From positions 3,924,741 to 3,988,740 of the forward strand of contig NW_023503293.1 of the NCBI RefSeq assembly GCF_014529535.1: a DNA stretch of 64,000 nucleotides. Reading direction: 5' to 3'. Under the pieces are notes generated by a model. The model saw nothing but the letters and a program-made list of their open reading frames with translations, was not told the origin of the DNA and did no database searches. This document shows, one piece after another, positions 51,732 through 64,000 of this stretch. The stretch comes from Bradysia coprophila. Lineage: Eukaryota > Arthropoda > Insecta > Diptera > Sciaridae. A program made the position numbers and the translations under genes. Numbering within the stretch: position 1 is the stretch's first letter; every line of letters starts with the position of its first letter.

Positions 51732-54700
51732 ATGAACAAATCAACGAAATCGTTGATAAATCGCAAAACGGCGGGCTACTCATCCTTGATAACATTTGCG
51801 GTATTGTTGTTGGCATGGATTTCTGGATTTTCGTCCAGACTGTTTGCCGTGATCCGATTCGAAAGCATAATTCATGAATTTGATCCTTGGTAAGTGACAT
51901 TGTCGGGACAATTTTGCTTCGGGTTTCATTCAAATTATTGATCTGATCAGGTTCAATTACCGAGCTACGGCTTATATGGTACAACATGGATTTTATGACT
52001 TTCTGAATTGGTTCGATGAACGGGCTTGGTATCCATTAGGAAGAATTGTCGGTGGTACTGTGTACCCCGGATTGATGATTACGTCGGGCGGTATACATTG
52101 GTTATTACATACGTTAAACATTCCTGTCCATATTCGCGACATTTGCGTGTTCTTAGCACCAATTTTTAGGTGAGTTGTAATGTTTGGACCTGTTTTTGTA
52201 TGGGTTTTTTTCGATCACATCTCAAGCTGTCATTCGCCGGCTTTGGAGACAAATATTTTTTTTAAACAAAAGTCTGTGTTGATTTAAGTGGCTTTCATTT
52301 GAGATGTGTGTTTTAGATGTAATTTCATTTTTTTTGTCTGTATTTTTGTTGCATTGTACGTATTATACGCCTCATCCGGACAAGTGATTCAATTTACGTT
52401 TTTTTCTTCTTAACTTTGATTACAGTGGTTTAACAGCAATCTCAACATATTTCCTTACAAAAGAGTTATGGTCGCCAGGTGCCGGCCTATTTGCAGCAAG
52501 TTTCATTGCCATTGTACCCGGTTACATAAGTCGATCGGTGGCTGGCTCGTACGACAATGAAGGTATCGCTATATTCGCCCTACAATTCACTTACTATCTG
52601 TGGGTGAAATCCGTCAAAACCGGATCGGTATTCTGGGCAGCTATGGCAGCTCTGTCCTACTTTTACATGGTATCCGCCTGGGGTGGCTATGTGTTCATCA
52701 TCAATTTGATACCGTTGCATGTATTCGTATTGTTGCTGATGGGTCGCTATTCAGCCCGATTGTTCACCAGCTACACAACATTTTACATTCTGGGACTGTT
52801 GCTGTCCATGCAGATTCCATTCGTTGGATTCCAGCCGATTCGCACAAGTGAACATATGGCTGCGTCCGGTGTTTTTGTCCTTCTGCTAGCGGTGGCATTC
52901 CTGAAGCATCTACAGACGATTCTGTCGAAGCAAGAGTTCAAAAAGTTATTTATCATTGGCGGTTTGGTGTCCGCAGGAGTTGTATTTCTGGCCGTAGTGT
53001 TGCTGACTATTAGCGGTGTCGTTGCACCGTGGAGTGGTCGATTCTATTCGCTTTGGGATACTGGCTATGCAAAAATTCACATTCCAATTATCGCTTCGGT
53101 GTCCGAACATCAGCCCACCACCTGGTTCTCGTTCTTCTTCGACTTGCACATATTGGTGTGCACATTCCCGGTCGGACTGTGGTATTGCATCAAGAAGGTG
53201 AATGATGAACGAGTGTTTGTCATTTTGTACGCAATATCGGCGGTATACTTTGCCGGTGTCATGGTACGATTGATGTTGACATTGACTCCAGTCGTTTGCA
53301 TTTTGAGTGGTGTTGCATTTTCGGGATTGTTGGAAGTGTTTTTGAAGGAGGACAACCAACCGGATCGCATTCAAAACGAAGAAACGGAAGACTTGGAGAA
53401 GAAGAATATGTACGACAAACCAGTGGTAATTTTACTGTAGCAAATGGCATGTTGTACCGATTCTAATCTAACCAATTTAATCATTCAGAATCCAACAAAA
53501 ACAAAATTGCGACCAAAGACCGATCAACAATCAAACGATTCGACTGGCATCGGATCAACGCTGAAAAGCATTGTAAATGTTGCAATTCTAATGCTGCTAA
53601 TGATGTTTGCTGTGCATTGCACTTGGGTACGTGTTCAATTTGATTCGTTTTTAAAATCACATATTGTGGAGAGCGATTGTCACGCATTTATTCCCCTCAT
53701 CAATTCACCGAACGATTAAATTAACGTTTTCATACTCAACAACGAATGATACACCAACGAGTCGGCGAAAGATAACATTCTCGGTGCGCTACACGTATAA
53801 TATATAATGCGTTCGGTTAGAATTATAGTTTTCACTTATCTCTCCATTTTTTATAATGTTTGGGAAATGTTTTTCGAAAATTATGTCAATGTAGCTGACG
53901 ACAAATGTAATGAGTTTGTGTCGATAATTACAGTTAGATTACTACCTGTCATCGGACGGAATGGAAATTATTTTTTTTTGAAAGAAAATTTAGCTCGGCG
54001 GTTAGTTGTAAAACGGTTGTATCAACCTCGGACACTGTTCTAGAGACTACTAGGCTTTGTGTATCGTTTGTATCACCTTCAATTCGTAGCGGGGTGAAGC
54101 AGCGGCAATTTCTCTTCATGACAAGGTAATCGTAATTGCGAGATTAAATCGTAGATGGGCGAAATCAGTCGAGTGCGTGCGGAGATTGTGACTCGTGACA
54201 CTTGGAGGGTCCTCAAGGCCCTCTGAGCACATCGTCCCGAATCATCAAACGAAAAGTAGTTATTTAAACAGGAAATGAAAGTTCTTGGAGGACATGAATG
54301 ACGAAGAAAATTTTTATGAAAATCGGTTCATTCGATCATGATTCCTGCGAGTGAGTTTAAGTTGATCGACTCGGTCCCAGGATGTTCAATAGTTTCGATT
54401 TTAATTTTATGGCTTCCCGTCTTATCTTGTAAAGTATAACTTGACGGAAATTTTGTGTTACCCAAGTAGGTGTCTATGACCTTTGTCTGGTAGTTTAAAA
54501 ATTTTCACTTTTCACTGTATCTCCTGTATGGTACATTATATGCGTTACGACCTGTGGTCTTTGGACAGATTCTACTATAGTATGTATGCATGTCTCAGTA
54601 GATACGTTGTTTCTCTCGATATGAACAAAAATCAAAATTTATCTACGCTAACTACGCTAACCAGTAGTATTTGAGACTGAGCCAAATTCGAATTTCAGGA

Positions 54701-55855
54701 TGAGCCTCGTGATGGCTAGTATCGAATAATTTCGGTTGTTGTCAAGGACTGAATTGAGTGTGATATTGATCAACAATGATGTCTTCCTGGTCAATTTGAT
54801 TTACCAAACATTTTGTGTGTAAAACTAACTTAACGAAAATAACTTTCCTTTCAGGTTACCAGCAACGCCTATTCGAGTCCATCAATCGTATTGGCTTTCT
54901 ATAATGGTGCTGACGGGTAAGGGAACAAAGTGTTTGTTCTGAGTCCAAAGAACTTTTCTAAATTCTCTCTACAATAGAACACGCAACATTCTGGACGATT
55001 TCCGTGAAGCCTACTATTGGCTGTCTCAAAACACTGCTGATGATGCTCGAATAATGTCGTGGTGGGATTATGGATATCAGATAGCCGGAATGGCGAATCG
55101 GACAACGCTAGTGGACAATAACACTTGGAACAATAGTCATATAGCGCTGGTGGGGAAGGCAATGTCTTCCCCGGAAGATAAGGCTTACGAAATTATGACG
55201 TCGTTGGATGTTGACTATGTACTTGTGATATTCGGCGGTGTGATTGGTTATTCGGGTGATGACATTAACAAATTCTTGTGGATGGTCCGTATTGCCGAGG
55301 GTGAACATCCAAAGGACATCCGGGAAAGTGACTTTTTCACAGACAAAGGAGAGTTTCGCGTCGATGCCGAGGGTGCACCGGCGCTACTGAACTGTTTGAT
55401 GTACAAATTGAGTTACTATCAGTTCGGTGAGCTGAAATTAGATTACAGGTAACGTTACCGACTCTGCCACCGACGACCTGAATCGATTTTTTTTTTTAAC
55501 ACTTGTGAATTCTGTGTGCTCTGTCAGGGGTCCACCGGGCTTCGATCGAACTCGGAACGCTGTCATTGGAAATAAAAATTTCGATTTAACATATTTGGAG
55601 GAGGCATACACATCGGAACATTGGCTGGTTCGAATTTATAGAGTTAAGAAACCACATGAATTCAATCGACCAGCTATCAAACCCGATGAGCGAACAGTCC
55701 AGTCGAATTACTTTGCATCGAAGAAGGTTGGTTTCGAATGTTTTGCGATCGTACCGTATTTTCAATTTTGATTTTCGTTTCAGACAACCAAACGGAAGAA
55801 GGGAGTCATCAAGAACAAACCCGTGATTGTGAAGGGAAAACGACCAATCAAATAA
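51732..55855 (+). CDS. STT3B: Oligosaccharyltransferase catalytic subunit STT3B, 8 exons
   Basis: This subunit transfers the lipid-linked glycan to Asn-X-Ser/Thr in the ER lumen. Exons are 51732-51889, 51951-52169, 52426-53425, 53489-53626, 54855-54916, 54978-55448, 55528-55726 and 55784-55855, 2319 nt, 772 residues, the normal size. The first luminal loop has the metal-binding FDPWFNYR (Asp51). A multi-span membrane domain fills exon 3. The hallmark WWDYG is at 554-558, followed by the family's NNTWNNSH glycosylation sites. The C-terminus is basic (TKRKKG...KGKRPIK). The start is the ATG at 51732. An upstream in-frame TTG is unlikely to be used. The acidic linker ending [11 protein letters not shown] and the long tail point to the STT3B rather than the STT3A paralogue. 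Intron 4 (1.2 kb) holds only unsupported frames. AATAAA signals follow at 56009. Confidence 0.97.
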
Positions 55856-56008
55856 CCAGAACATAGTCCCGACTCACACCTCAGCATTTAAGTCTAAATA
55901 GAAAAGAAAATGTTTTGCCAAAAAAAAGAGAAAGAAAGAAAGCGAAAATCGTAAATTGAAACAAGAACCACATGCACACACATACACTTAACAACAACTT
56001 CAACAACA

Positions 56009-56014
56009 AATAAA
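56009..56014 (+). promoter_or_regulatory. Candidate poly(A) signal of STT3B
   Basis: AATAAA lies about 155 bases past the stop codon. Further AATAAA-like words follow near 56055 and 56850, so the 3' UTR could be longer. Confidence 0.5.
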
Positions 56015-57113
56015 AATTAAAGAAAATCTCACCATTGAATCAATGTTACAACAATAAATCCAACAGCAACAATTACTGAGACACGAAAGAAGTTAATTTA
56101 TAATGTGGCCTTAAATGAAATTACATTTTTCCATTCGACATTTTTTAATTGAAATTTGGAATGTGAAATTGATAAGGGAACACCATTTATAAATTAAAAG
56201 AAAAGAATAAAAAAAACGACGAAAATTTTAATCCAAAAACGAAAAATAGGGACATTGACCACACACACACACACACTGACACAATTCGATGAAATTTTCT
56301 TTCTTTAGGTTCGAGTTTTTTTTAAGTACGAAAGTAAGTACGGAAAGAAAAACCAAATTTTCTTTCTCGATTTGTCTTGTGAAACACACCACTTACCACT
56401 TGATTTAAAAAAAAATGTTTTTGCCTTTTTTCCACACACATACACAAGAAAAACAACGTCACATTCAAACGAAAAATTAAAAAAATTAAAAAGATTTGAA
56501 CACAAAAAATGTTTCATGGAGCAGGGGAAGCAATTAAATTGAATTCGGATTTACAGCCCCATATAAGGGATGTTTCCGTTTTTTTTTGTTTTTTATTTTA
56601 AGAAAAAAAAAAAGAAGAAATTACGAGTGTCGATTGTTCAATTTTTATATTTTCTTATTTAATTGTAAATTGATTGAACCTCCCCCAATTTTAAAGTACA
56701 AAATTTCGTATTTTAATTGAAAAATCGAAAAAAAATGATTTGAATTGATTGAACAACCAAACAATTTTAAACTTTAAAGTCAATGAATGTTGTTGTTTTT
56801 GGTCCATTTATGATTTTTTTTTTTGTTGCATAAGAACAATTTTGAAACTGAATAAAGTAAGTCTATCACAAAAGACTGATTGAATGAACTTTATGGCGCA
56901 ATGTTGTTTCATTTCAACCAGCAAGGTCCATTTGTGATTCACTAGGCAACACGTTTTTTTTTAGTTAGGTTTTGTCAGTTGAGCTACCCCCATCTTAGAC
57001 CAAACACTACACACTCACTCACTACACAAACATTTCTCGGATGATTTTCTGTTCTGCAAAGCCTACAACATTACCAAGAATTTATCACGTTGCCGGTTAT
57101 TGCGACTTGTCAA
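56015..57113. other. STT3B 3' flank
   Basis: Very AT-rich with several homopolymer runs and an (AC)n microsatellite near 56260-56275. The 70-codon minus frame at 56305-56517 looks like chance. There is no gene. Confidence 0.4.
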
Positions 57114-57256
57114 CTTTAGGCACGCCGGGAAGTGCTAAGGGAGTCGAGGAATACCTCCAAATAAATTTCTAAAAATCAAACATTTGACTTTTGATTTTTA
57201 GAAATTTATTTGGAGGTATTCCTCGACTCCCTTAGCACTTTCCGGCGTCCCTAAAG
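57114..57256. repeat. Family C foldback, copy 2
   Basis: The arms 57114-57180 and 57190-57256 are inverted copies with few mismatches. They share CTCCAAATAAATTTCTAAAA, GTCGAGGAAT and the outer word CTTGTCAACTTTAGGCAC with the palindrome at 28394-28596, so both belong to one family. The outer 20 bases of this copy match only on the left side. It is non-coding. Confidence 0.85.
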
Positions 57257-60200
57257 GGCCTGCTCGCGCATTATCCCCTACGTGTTAAGCCCACTTGAGC
57301 AAAAATCGAAACATTTTCTAGATGAATTTTTGAATTTTCAAGTTCAAGATTCAATTTTTCATAGTCGGCGAATTTTGACGACTCACCAAAAAGATTTTTC
57401 GACAAACTTCGTCCGGACTTTATTTTTTTCTGTAGCACTCGAATCTAATTAGTAGAATAGGACTAATACAGCTAACAAAAATCCAATTGAAATTTTTTTG
57501 TAGAGGTCGAAATAGGTAGGAGACCAAAAGCTCGAAAATTTCGCTTCTATGAGTTGTCGCAAGTTGTAAATGAATTAAGAAAAAAAAATCAATCGATTTT
57601 TGACATCTCGGGATGATAAGAATTTTTTGTGTACTACGCCAATTTCGATCCTATATCCATCGCACACCCCTATTAACTGTTACTGACCGCAACTCGATAC
57701 ATTTTTTCGGTTTCAGTCAGTTTTTAAAAAATTGTAAGACCCACTCACCTTTTAAAGAACTCACGGTGCACCATCGCTTTTCGACGAAAAAACTGTTTAC
57801 TGAAGAGGAAAGAATTGTGTCCAGAATGAAATTGACATAGTCATCACCTTTCAATTTCTGATTTTGACTAAAGGGAAAATTGAAGACCATTTAGAATTTT
57901 TTTGAAGCGAAATGTTAGAGACGTGATGCTTATAAAAATCTATCAAATCGTCAGATCACCTAAATTAATTCATTTGACATTTCACATAAAAATACATTCA
58001 AAACAGAAATTAGATAAATGTAAAAAATGTCAATCTTAGTGGAGGAAACCCATTTCAAACATCGAATGCTATCTATTAAGAATTTGGAGAGACCATGATT
58101 TAATATAAACTTCTGTAAACGGTAATCTCATCTGTAATCTGGGTAATCTGTTACTTCTTTTGTTTCATGTATCCCTTAGACTTGATGCCAAACAACCAAA
58201 TCTTTTACTTCACTTTTTTTTAACTTGTCGGGTTCCCATCGGAATACAAATTTTGTTTGTATTGTATTCTTTTACTTATAAACACTTTCTAATAAGGCAT
58301 CTAGCAGGGCAGTTCAATAGTCTACTATTATTTTGCTGTACATACATTTTACATTCTTATGCACGGTATAAAATATTTTTCTAACGCATGCTCACCTCCG
58401 GCTCGAGCTGGAAACCTCTTATTCGCTAAAAAAGCCTTTTAGCATAAGTTAGGAACAACGTTTTTCCTAAACGACAGTGGAAATACGCAACAAAGTCGCG
58501 ATATTTTAACACTAGTTAGGAAAAGTGAATTTTTCGTCACTGTTTGTGACAGTAATAATGCACTTACTGTGCACAAGCTTGTGTGGTTACTACACAAGCC
58601 TTCGGCTCGTTCCGCAATGCGTACACTTTACAAAAAAAAAAAAAAACTTACAAGCAAGGACGTAATGTACTATCGTATCCCAACCTTCACTGTCATTTAA
58701 ATTTTTACAAAAATTCTGTCACTCGCACCATGCTTAAAAAGATCAAGATTTTAACAATCACAATTATATCGATCCCAAATAATATAGATTACCTGATAGC
58801 AATTTAAATATTTTCATGTGTTACAGCAACAGACAGTTGATAATCTATGCCAAAATTTCCCAAAGCCGATATTGAGTAAGTGCAATCGTTTTTAAACCAT
58901 TTTTGCTCACCAAATATTAGCAAACACAACTGGTTCATGGTTCCTATTCCAACTGTTTTTTTTTTTTTGTAAACTTTTTAAGCATATAGATGAATCGATA
59001 GATCTCATGTTCGTTTAGTTTCCAGAGTGATTTATGCGGTACTTTGGTTTTTCCAGAAATATTTAAGAGAAAGGTAAATTCGTCGGTTCATTACCGTCTA
59101 AATTATCAATTCTTGTGTGGAAAAACATTTCCACGAATCTCGATAAATCTTGTAGTCTGACGTGACGACAATTAAACTGTTTCGAAATCTAAATGTAGTG
59201 TAGCAAGAAACTGAGTAATATTTATGAATGAAACTTTTGGCGTGAATCTATTATGACGAAGTTACATTCTTCTTTTGATGAAATTGATTGGAAAATAACA
59301 AAAGCGATAACAATGTTAAATGAGACTTTTTTGTTGGTTTAGATAAAAAACAATGTTCCTAGTTACAGTTCGAATGGCCTTTAGAAAATACAGAATCACA
59401 ATAGAAATATTGTACAGTGGATGTCAGTGAAATTTGGACATGAATCTGCTTCAGCAATTTCACTCGTATAAAGTAGCTGAAAACAGTTGAAGTAAATTTA
59501 TATCTAAATTTCACTTACGTCCTGTAAACTAAGAACATTAAATTTATTAAAAATGTTTTAAAAACAGTAATGGGAACTTTTTACAGAATTTTTCACATTT
59601 GCTTGGAGGGTAATACCAAATACGTCAATTACTATAATTTTCTAGTTTTTCTGGTTCAAGCTCAAAAGCCTCGAAATGAAAATTAGGTCCAACCTTCAAA
59701 AAGCACAGCTTGGTGAGTGGTAAACTTACAGGAATAATAATATTCTCCTTTAAAAAGCTCTCTCTAATGTCTCAGAAGGCCTTGATAGTTGATATATCAC
59801 ATAAAAATACTGTACACAAAATTTATAACTTTTGCCATTAAATGTTTTAGTCTTTTAAATTGGACTGCGCATCATTACGTTCAAAATACTAATTTAAAAA
59901 AAAAAATGTTTGTTCTCTCTTCAAAAATTCATTATAATGACTAAAGGCGCCGGAAAAAGACGTACACCTGTAGCCAATTATGCAGCATACACATTGCAAC
60001 AGTTAATCTAAACTTCTGTTTCCTGTTTAATAATTCAAAACCCATTCATGTTGACAAATGTTTTCTCATTCTCCGATATTATGTATACAAAATAATAATT
60101 TATTGGCATTGAACTTGACCGTTCTCATGTTTCATTTAGGTACATAAAGTATACATCATTGTATATGCATAAACAGAATCGCTCAATCAACAGGTATACT

Positions 60201-60547
60201 TTCATACGTAGTTGAGTGCACATGATATATGAGTTACAATTTTCAAACTTTAAAAAAAGTTTCAGTCGTCCAATTACGCAATGATAGAGGAGAATCGGAA
60301 ATCAATAAAATTGAAGACTCAATTGAATGACTTGTAGAAAAAGAATTGTTTGTAATTTGTTCAGCCAAATGATGCAAGTAATTTTTCGAGAAAATATTGG
60401 GGTTCTATTAGCGCTGCTAGTTTCAAGCTGATATAGACTGACGTTTGCATATTTTGTTTCGTTAAACAGAAAAATAAATCAACAGAAAGAATATGAAATT
60501 GGCTTTCACTAGCTTATTCGTTTGCAGCTGTAACTGATTCAATTCGA
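57257..60547. other. Gene-poor AT-rich interval
   Basis: No supported gene. The frames at 57613-57840, 58160-58384 and 58583-58807 lack features. Words of family A occur near 58140-58215 (AAATCTTTTACTTCAC). A segment near 58560-58640 contains CAAGCCTTCGGCTCG, like the hairpin loop at 24.2 kb, but its arms are poor. Confidence 0.35.
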
Positions 60548-60575
60548 AAACGAGCCATCAGAACAGTCGGAGCGT

Positions 60576-60809
60576 TTGCTGCGACTGAGCCCCGTACAAA
60601 CCCGTATATCTATTGCGTACGTGACCCTATTGCGTCTGTCACCCTACTTTGACCGTAAACCTATTGCGCCGGTTAATGTAGTTAAAGTAAAATTATTATG
60701 GAATGTGTACATCTTAGAAATTGCGCATAGCGCAATTACGAAGCCCCGTACGACGTTCCTTTCAAATGAAACAAAAATTTCAAATAGCCCTAAAATTTTA
60801 ATTTATTGA
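60576..60809 (+). other. Conserved 77-codon frame of repeat family B
   Basis: The frame begins MLRLSPVQTRISIAYVTL and ends within the first internal unit. The other copy (26610-26377, minus) keeps the frame open at the same length, with only about eight residue differences. The visible differences include both replacements and silent changes. I do not recognise a domain. It could be a small element-encoded peptide or simply an open stretch in a young repeat. Confidence 0.4.
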
Positions 60810-60814
60810 GTATA

Positions 60815-62410
60815 AATACACATAGGGCCCTAGTACCGGCCTTAGTCCGAGGACCCAAATTTATTTTTTTTTCTCAACTACATTCTATTCGGCCTTCGAT
60901 TACCTTCTAAATTAAACAAAAATTACGACAAACGGATGAAATTTACGCGAGTTGTATGTAAAATACACATAGGGCCTTAGTACCAGCCTTAGTCCGAGGA
61001 CCCAAATTTATTTTTTTTTCAACTACATTCTATTCGGCCTTTGATTACCCTCCAAATGAAACAAAAAATACGGAAAACGGATGAAATTTGCTCGAGTTCT
61101 ATGTAAAATACACATAGGGCTCTAGTAGCGGCCTTAGTCCGAGGACCCAAATTTATTTTTTTTCAACAACATTCTATTCGGCCTTTGATTACCTTCCAAA
61201 TGAAACAAAAATTACGAAAAACGGATGAAATTTGCTCGAGTTATATGTAAAATACGCATAGGGCCCTAGTAGCGGCCTTAGTCCGAGGACCCAAATTTAT
61301 TTTTTTTCAACAACATTCTATTCGGCCTTTGATTACCTTCCAAATGAAACAAAAATTACGAAAAACGGATGAAATTTGCTCGAGTTATATGTAAAATACG
61401 CATAGGGCCCTAGTAGCGGCCTTAGTCCGAGGACCCAAATTTAATTTTTTTTTCAACAACATTCTATTCGGCCTTTGATTACCTTCCAAATGACACAAAA
61501 ATTACGAAAAACGAATGAAATTTACTCGAGTTCAATGTAAAATACACATAGGGCCCTAGTAGCGGCCTTAGTCCGAGGACCCAAATTTAATTTTTTTTCA
61601 ACAACATTCTATTCGGCTTTTGATTACCTTCCAAATGACACAAAAAATACGAAAAACGAATGAAATTTACTTGAGTTCTATGTAAAATACACTTAGGGCC
61701 GTGTAGCGGACTTAGTCCAAGCACCCAAATTTTAAATTTTTTTCAACAACATTCTATTCGATGTTCAATTAATTACCTTTTAAATGAAACAAAAATTAGG
61801 AAAAACGGATGAAATTTACTCGAGTTATATGCAAAATACACTTAGGGACCCAAATTTTTTTTTTTTTCAACAACATTCTATTCGGTGTTCAATTACCTTT
61901 CATATAAGACAAAAACTAGCAAAATTGGATGAGATTTAATCGATTTATATGCAAAAAACACTTAGGGCCGAGGAGCGGCCTCAGTCCAAGGACCCAAATT
62001 TCAAACATTTTTCTCATCACATTCTATTCGGTATTCAATTACCTTTCATATAAGACAAAAACTAGCAAAATTGGATGAGATTTAATCGATTTATATGCAA
62101 AATACACTTAGGGCCGAGGAGCGGCCTCAGTCCAAGGACCCAAATTTCAAACATTTTTCTCACCACATTCTATTCGGTATTCAATTACCTTTCAAATAAG
62201 ACAAAAACTAGCAAAATTGGATGATATTTACTCGATCTATACGCAAAATACACTTAGGGCCGAGGAGCGGCCTCAGTCCAAGGACCCAAATTTAAAACGT
62301 TTTTCGTCACATTATATTCGGGCTTCGATTACCTTTCAAATGAAACAAAAATTACGAAAAAAGGATGAAATTTGGTCGAGTTAAATGCAAAATACACTTA
62401 GGGCCGAGTA
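60815..62410. repeat. 145-bp tandem array inside family B copy 2
   Basis: The marker words CATAGGGCC or CTTAGGGCC recur at about 60821, 60968, 61113, 61257, 61401, 61547, 61692, 61841, 61961, 62107, 62253 and 62397. This gives eleven units of mostly 144-147 bp, one shortened to 120. Left units carry CATAGGGCCCTAGTA and right units CTTAGGGCCGAGGAGC, so two subtypes expanded separately. Confidence 0.9.
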
Positions 62411-62825
62411 GCCTTTCACTTCTAGGGCCCTAACTCACGGTCCATTCACCCGATTTTAATACACTTTTTTTCCTGGATCGGTATCGACAATACCTATCAT
62501 TTGCCGTGTCATTTACATTTCCATCGTTTATTTTGCCATAAATATCACCAAAAGACCTTAAATCACTTAGGTGGCCCTAACTCACGAAGGGCCGACCCGA
62601 ATATGCCCATCTTCGAACTTAGCCTCACTATTTTGACTATCTTTCAGGGGAAAAAAAATTTTTGAAATCGGATTTGATTTATTCAAGATATCGACGTGAC
62701 GGACAGACGGACAGACGGCCCAAATTTTTATTGCGGATTCGTCATCTATGAACATAGGCAAACACTTTGCCCTTACCGTCTGCTTCGAATTCCATCAATT
62801 ACACACGGCATCGTAATCCTATAAG

Positions 62826-63686
62826 CCCCTTCGTACTTCGTACGGGGCTAAAAATTGCTTATGCTCATCAGTCCCAATTTTTTTGAGCCTAATTAAAAAT
62901 TATGAATCTGCCTTTTAGCCTAAAAACAATTGATTTGGGCAACTATCCTGACATACCGTGGAAACCATAATATTTTGTTACAATTTTGTTGAATTATTGT
63001 CTTAATTCTAAGTGGTTCGGAGTAGAAAACCTTAAAGCTTCTCCTTGCTCTCTTATAAATGTTTAATAAATCGGCACACATAAGTTTTCAACTAGTTACC
63101 GAAACACATTAGCGTCGTTAAATTTTTTTTGTTATTGTTTGCCTAGTCAATAAAAATTAGAATTTTCGAAAGAACATTCCCATAACCGATTTCATGTTTT
63201 ATTTATTAATTGCCTGATGCATTGTTTGAATGAAAGTTTTTTTTATTATCATTTTACCACAACGCAGCGGAAAAAATAAACAAAAACATTTTGTTATAAG
63301 CAGGAAAATAACTCGTTGATTGAACACGCATTTTTTCCTGTGCATTTTGTAAGACAGACAGACCTATTAAAAGAAAATTTTTCAGATTCCATTGATTATA
63401 TCTTAGGTGTAATCTTAATAACCAATCTAGTAATTATAGATAATTCAATAATGCAGATATGCAGTTCGATTTTGCTAACACTTTATATAGATAACAGATA
63501 AAGCCGGATGAAATATTTTCACGTAAATCGTAGTTTCGTTTCAGAAACTAACAAAATATGTTGTTAAAATGATAGATGGGTTAAATTGAATGCTTTAGTC
63601 CAACATATTTTCTGAATCTTTTACTTCAATAGTTTTCACAATCACATACACATCTAATACAGTGGTGTAATGTGGTTTCGTAGTTA
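62826..63686. other. Intergenic, no gene
   Basis: AT-rich non-coding DNA. The 61-codon frame at 63316-63501 has no features. A family A word (TGAATCTTTTACTTCA) occurs near 63613. Confidence 0.35.
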
Positions 63687-63988
63687 CACTCACCTCAAAA
63701 TAGCCAGCAAGATTTTCAAATGTCTCGTGGTACACACACCACTTCACAAACAAATTCACCAAAATTGAACTAGTATGGTGAGTGAATTTTTTGTATGAAA
63801 AGTGGTGTATCTCCCCCGTATCTACATCTGCATGACCTTCCCAAAGTTTACAGTTTTACCAGATATATCTACTCTATGCGTGCTGCTATAGTGAGCAGTA
63901 AATCCAAGTAACCATAACATATGAAACGTGTGGGAGTAAGACTGACAGAGAGTCGCTTGATTATAGCTAGGTATTTTGAGGTGAGTGT
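63687..63988. mobile_element. 302-bp MITE with 17-bp terminal inverted repeats
   Basis: ACACTCACCTCAAAATA (63687-63703) and its exact reverse complement TATTTTGAGGTGAGTGT (63972-63988) bound a segment with an internal pair of GTGGTGTA / TACACACACCAC words. It is non-coding. It lies at the window edge but both ends are inside. Confidence 0.75.
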
Positions 63989-64000
63989 ATGTACATATAA

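Larger units (their letters stand above)
60548..62825 (+). mobile_element. Repeat family B, copy 2 (long form, about 11 internal units)
   Basis: This inverted homologue of 25658-26638 begins AAACGAGCCATCAGAACAG and ends CATCGTAATCCTATAAG. Order: a 77-codon frame (60576-60809), a tandem array (60815-62410), then the CCTAACTCACGAAGGGCC region and a GACGGACAGACGGACAGACG run. Just past the end, CCCCTTCGTACTTCGTACGG is palindromic. Its GTACGGGGCT is the inverse of the AGCCCCGTAC near the left end, so the true element may extend to about 62850. It encodes no transposase. Confidence 0.8.

Overview
The window is AT-rich eukaryotic DNA from an insect, most likely a fly. The evidence is spliced genes with GT-AG introns (many of them 50-100 bases), AATAAA poly(A) signals, insect-type paralogues (an SLC22 carrier, a secreted trypsin-like protease, an Msxlx/CG15696-like homeobox gene) and many short foldback transposons. 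A lower dipteran, for example a fungus gnat, is my guess; it rests on general appearance and not on a search.

Eight protein genes could be modelled exon by exon, and seven of them keep frame through every splice junction from ATG to stop. In order they are: an aldo-keto reductase (417-2958, minus); a three-exon homeobox repressor with an eh1 motif (8800-11709, plus); a retinol-dehydrogenase-like SDR (14094-15147, plus); an SLC22 organic cation transporter that lacks a recognisable first exon and carries an in-frame TGA (15752-17975, minus); a secreted trypsin-like serine protease (31490-34289, minus); a CDKL1/4-type kinase (39584-41610, plus); SRBD1, the eukaryotic Tex-like S1 protein (46595-50813, minus); and STT3B, the catalytic subunit of oligosaccharyltransferase (51732-55855, plus). 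SRBD1 and STT3B are head to head with about 0.9 kb between their start codons. The genes do not form one pathway. This is an ordinary mixed gene neighbourhood.

The intervals 2.9-8.8 kb, 18-31 kb, 34.3-39.6 kb and 55.9-64 kb hold no gene I can support, but they are rich in mobile DNA. The clearest item is a 2.79-kb element at 43370-46156. It has 17-bp terminal inverted repeats and a perfect 8-bp target duplication (GGACAAGT). It carries direct subterminal AGTTGCA repeats, a cluster of 20-bp palindromes, a degenerate PHD-finger-like fragment and about 19 copies of a 54-bp unit that read as an 18-residue basic peptide repeat. Other items are two inverted copies of a family that share a 77-codon frame and a 145-bp tandem unit (25658-26638 and 60548-62825), a near-perfect 94-bp palindrome with a second family member at 57 kb, several MITEs with terminal inverted repeats, a LINE C-terminal fragment and a 5S rRNA-derived fragment inside an inverted-repeat element.

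All calls come from reading the sequence. No database search was run, so family names rest on recognisable motifs.
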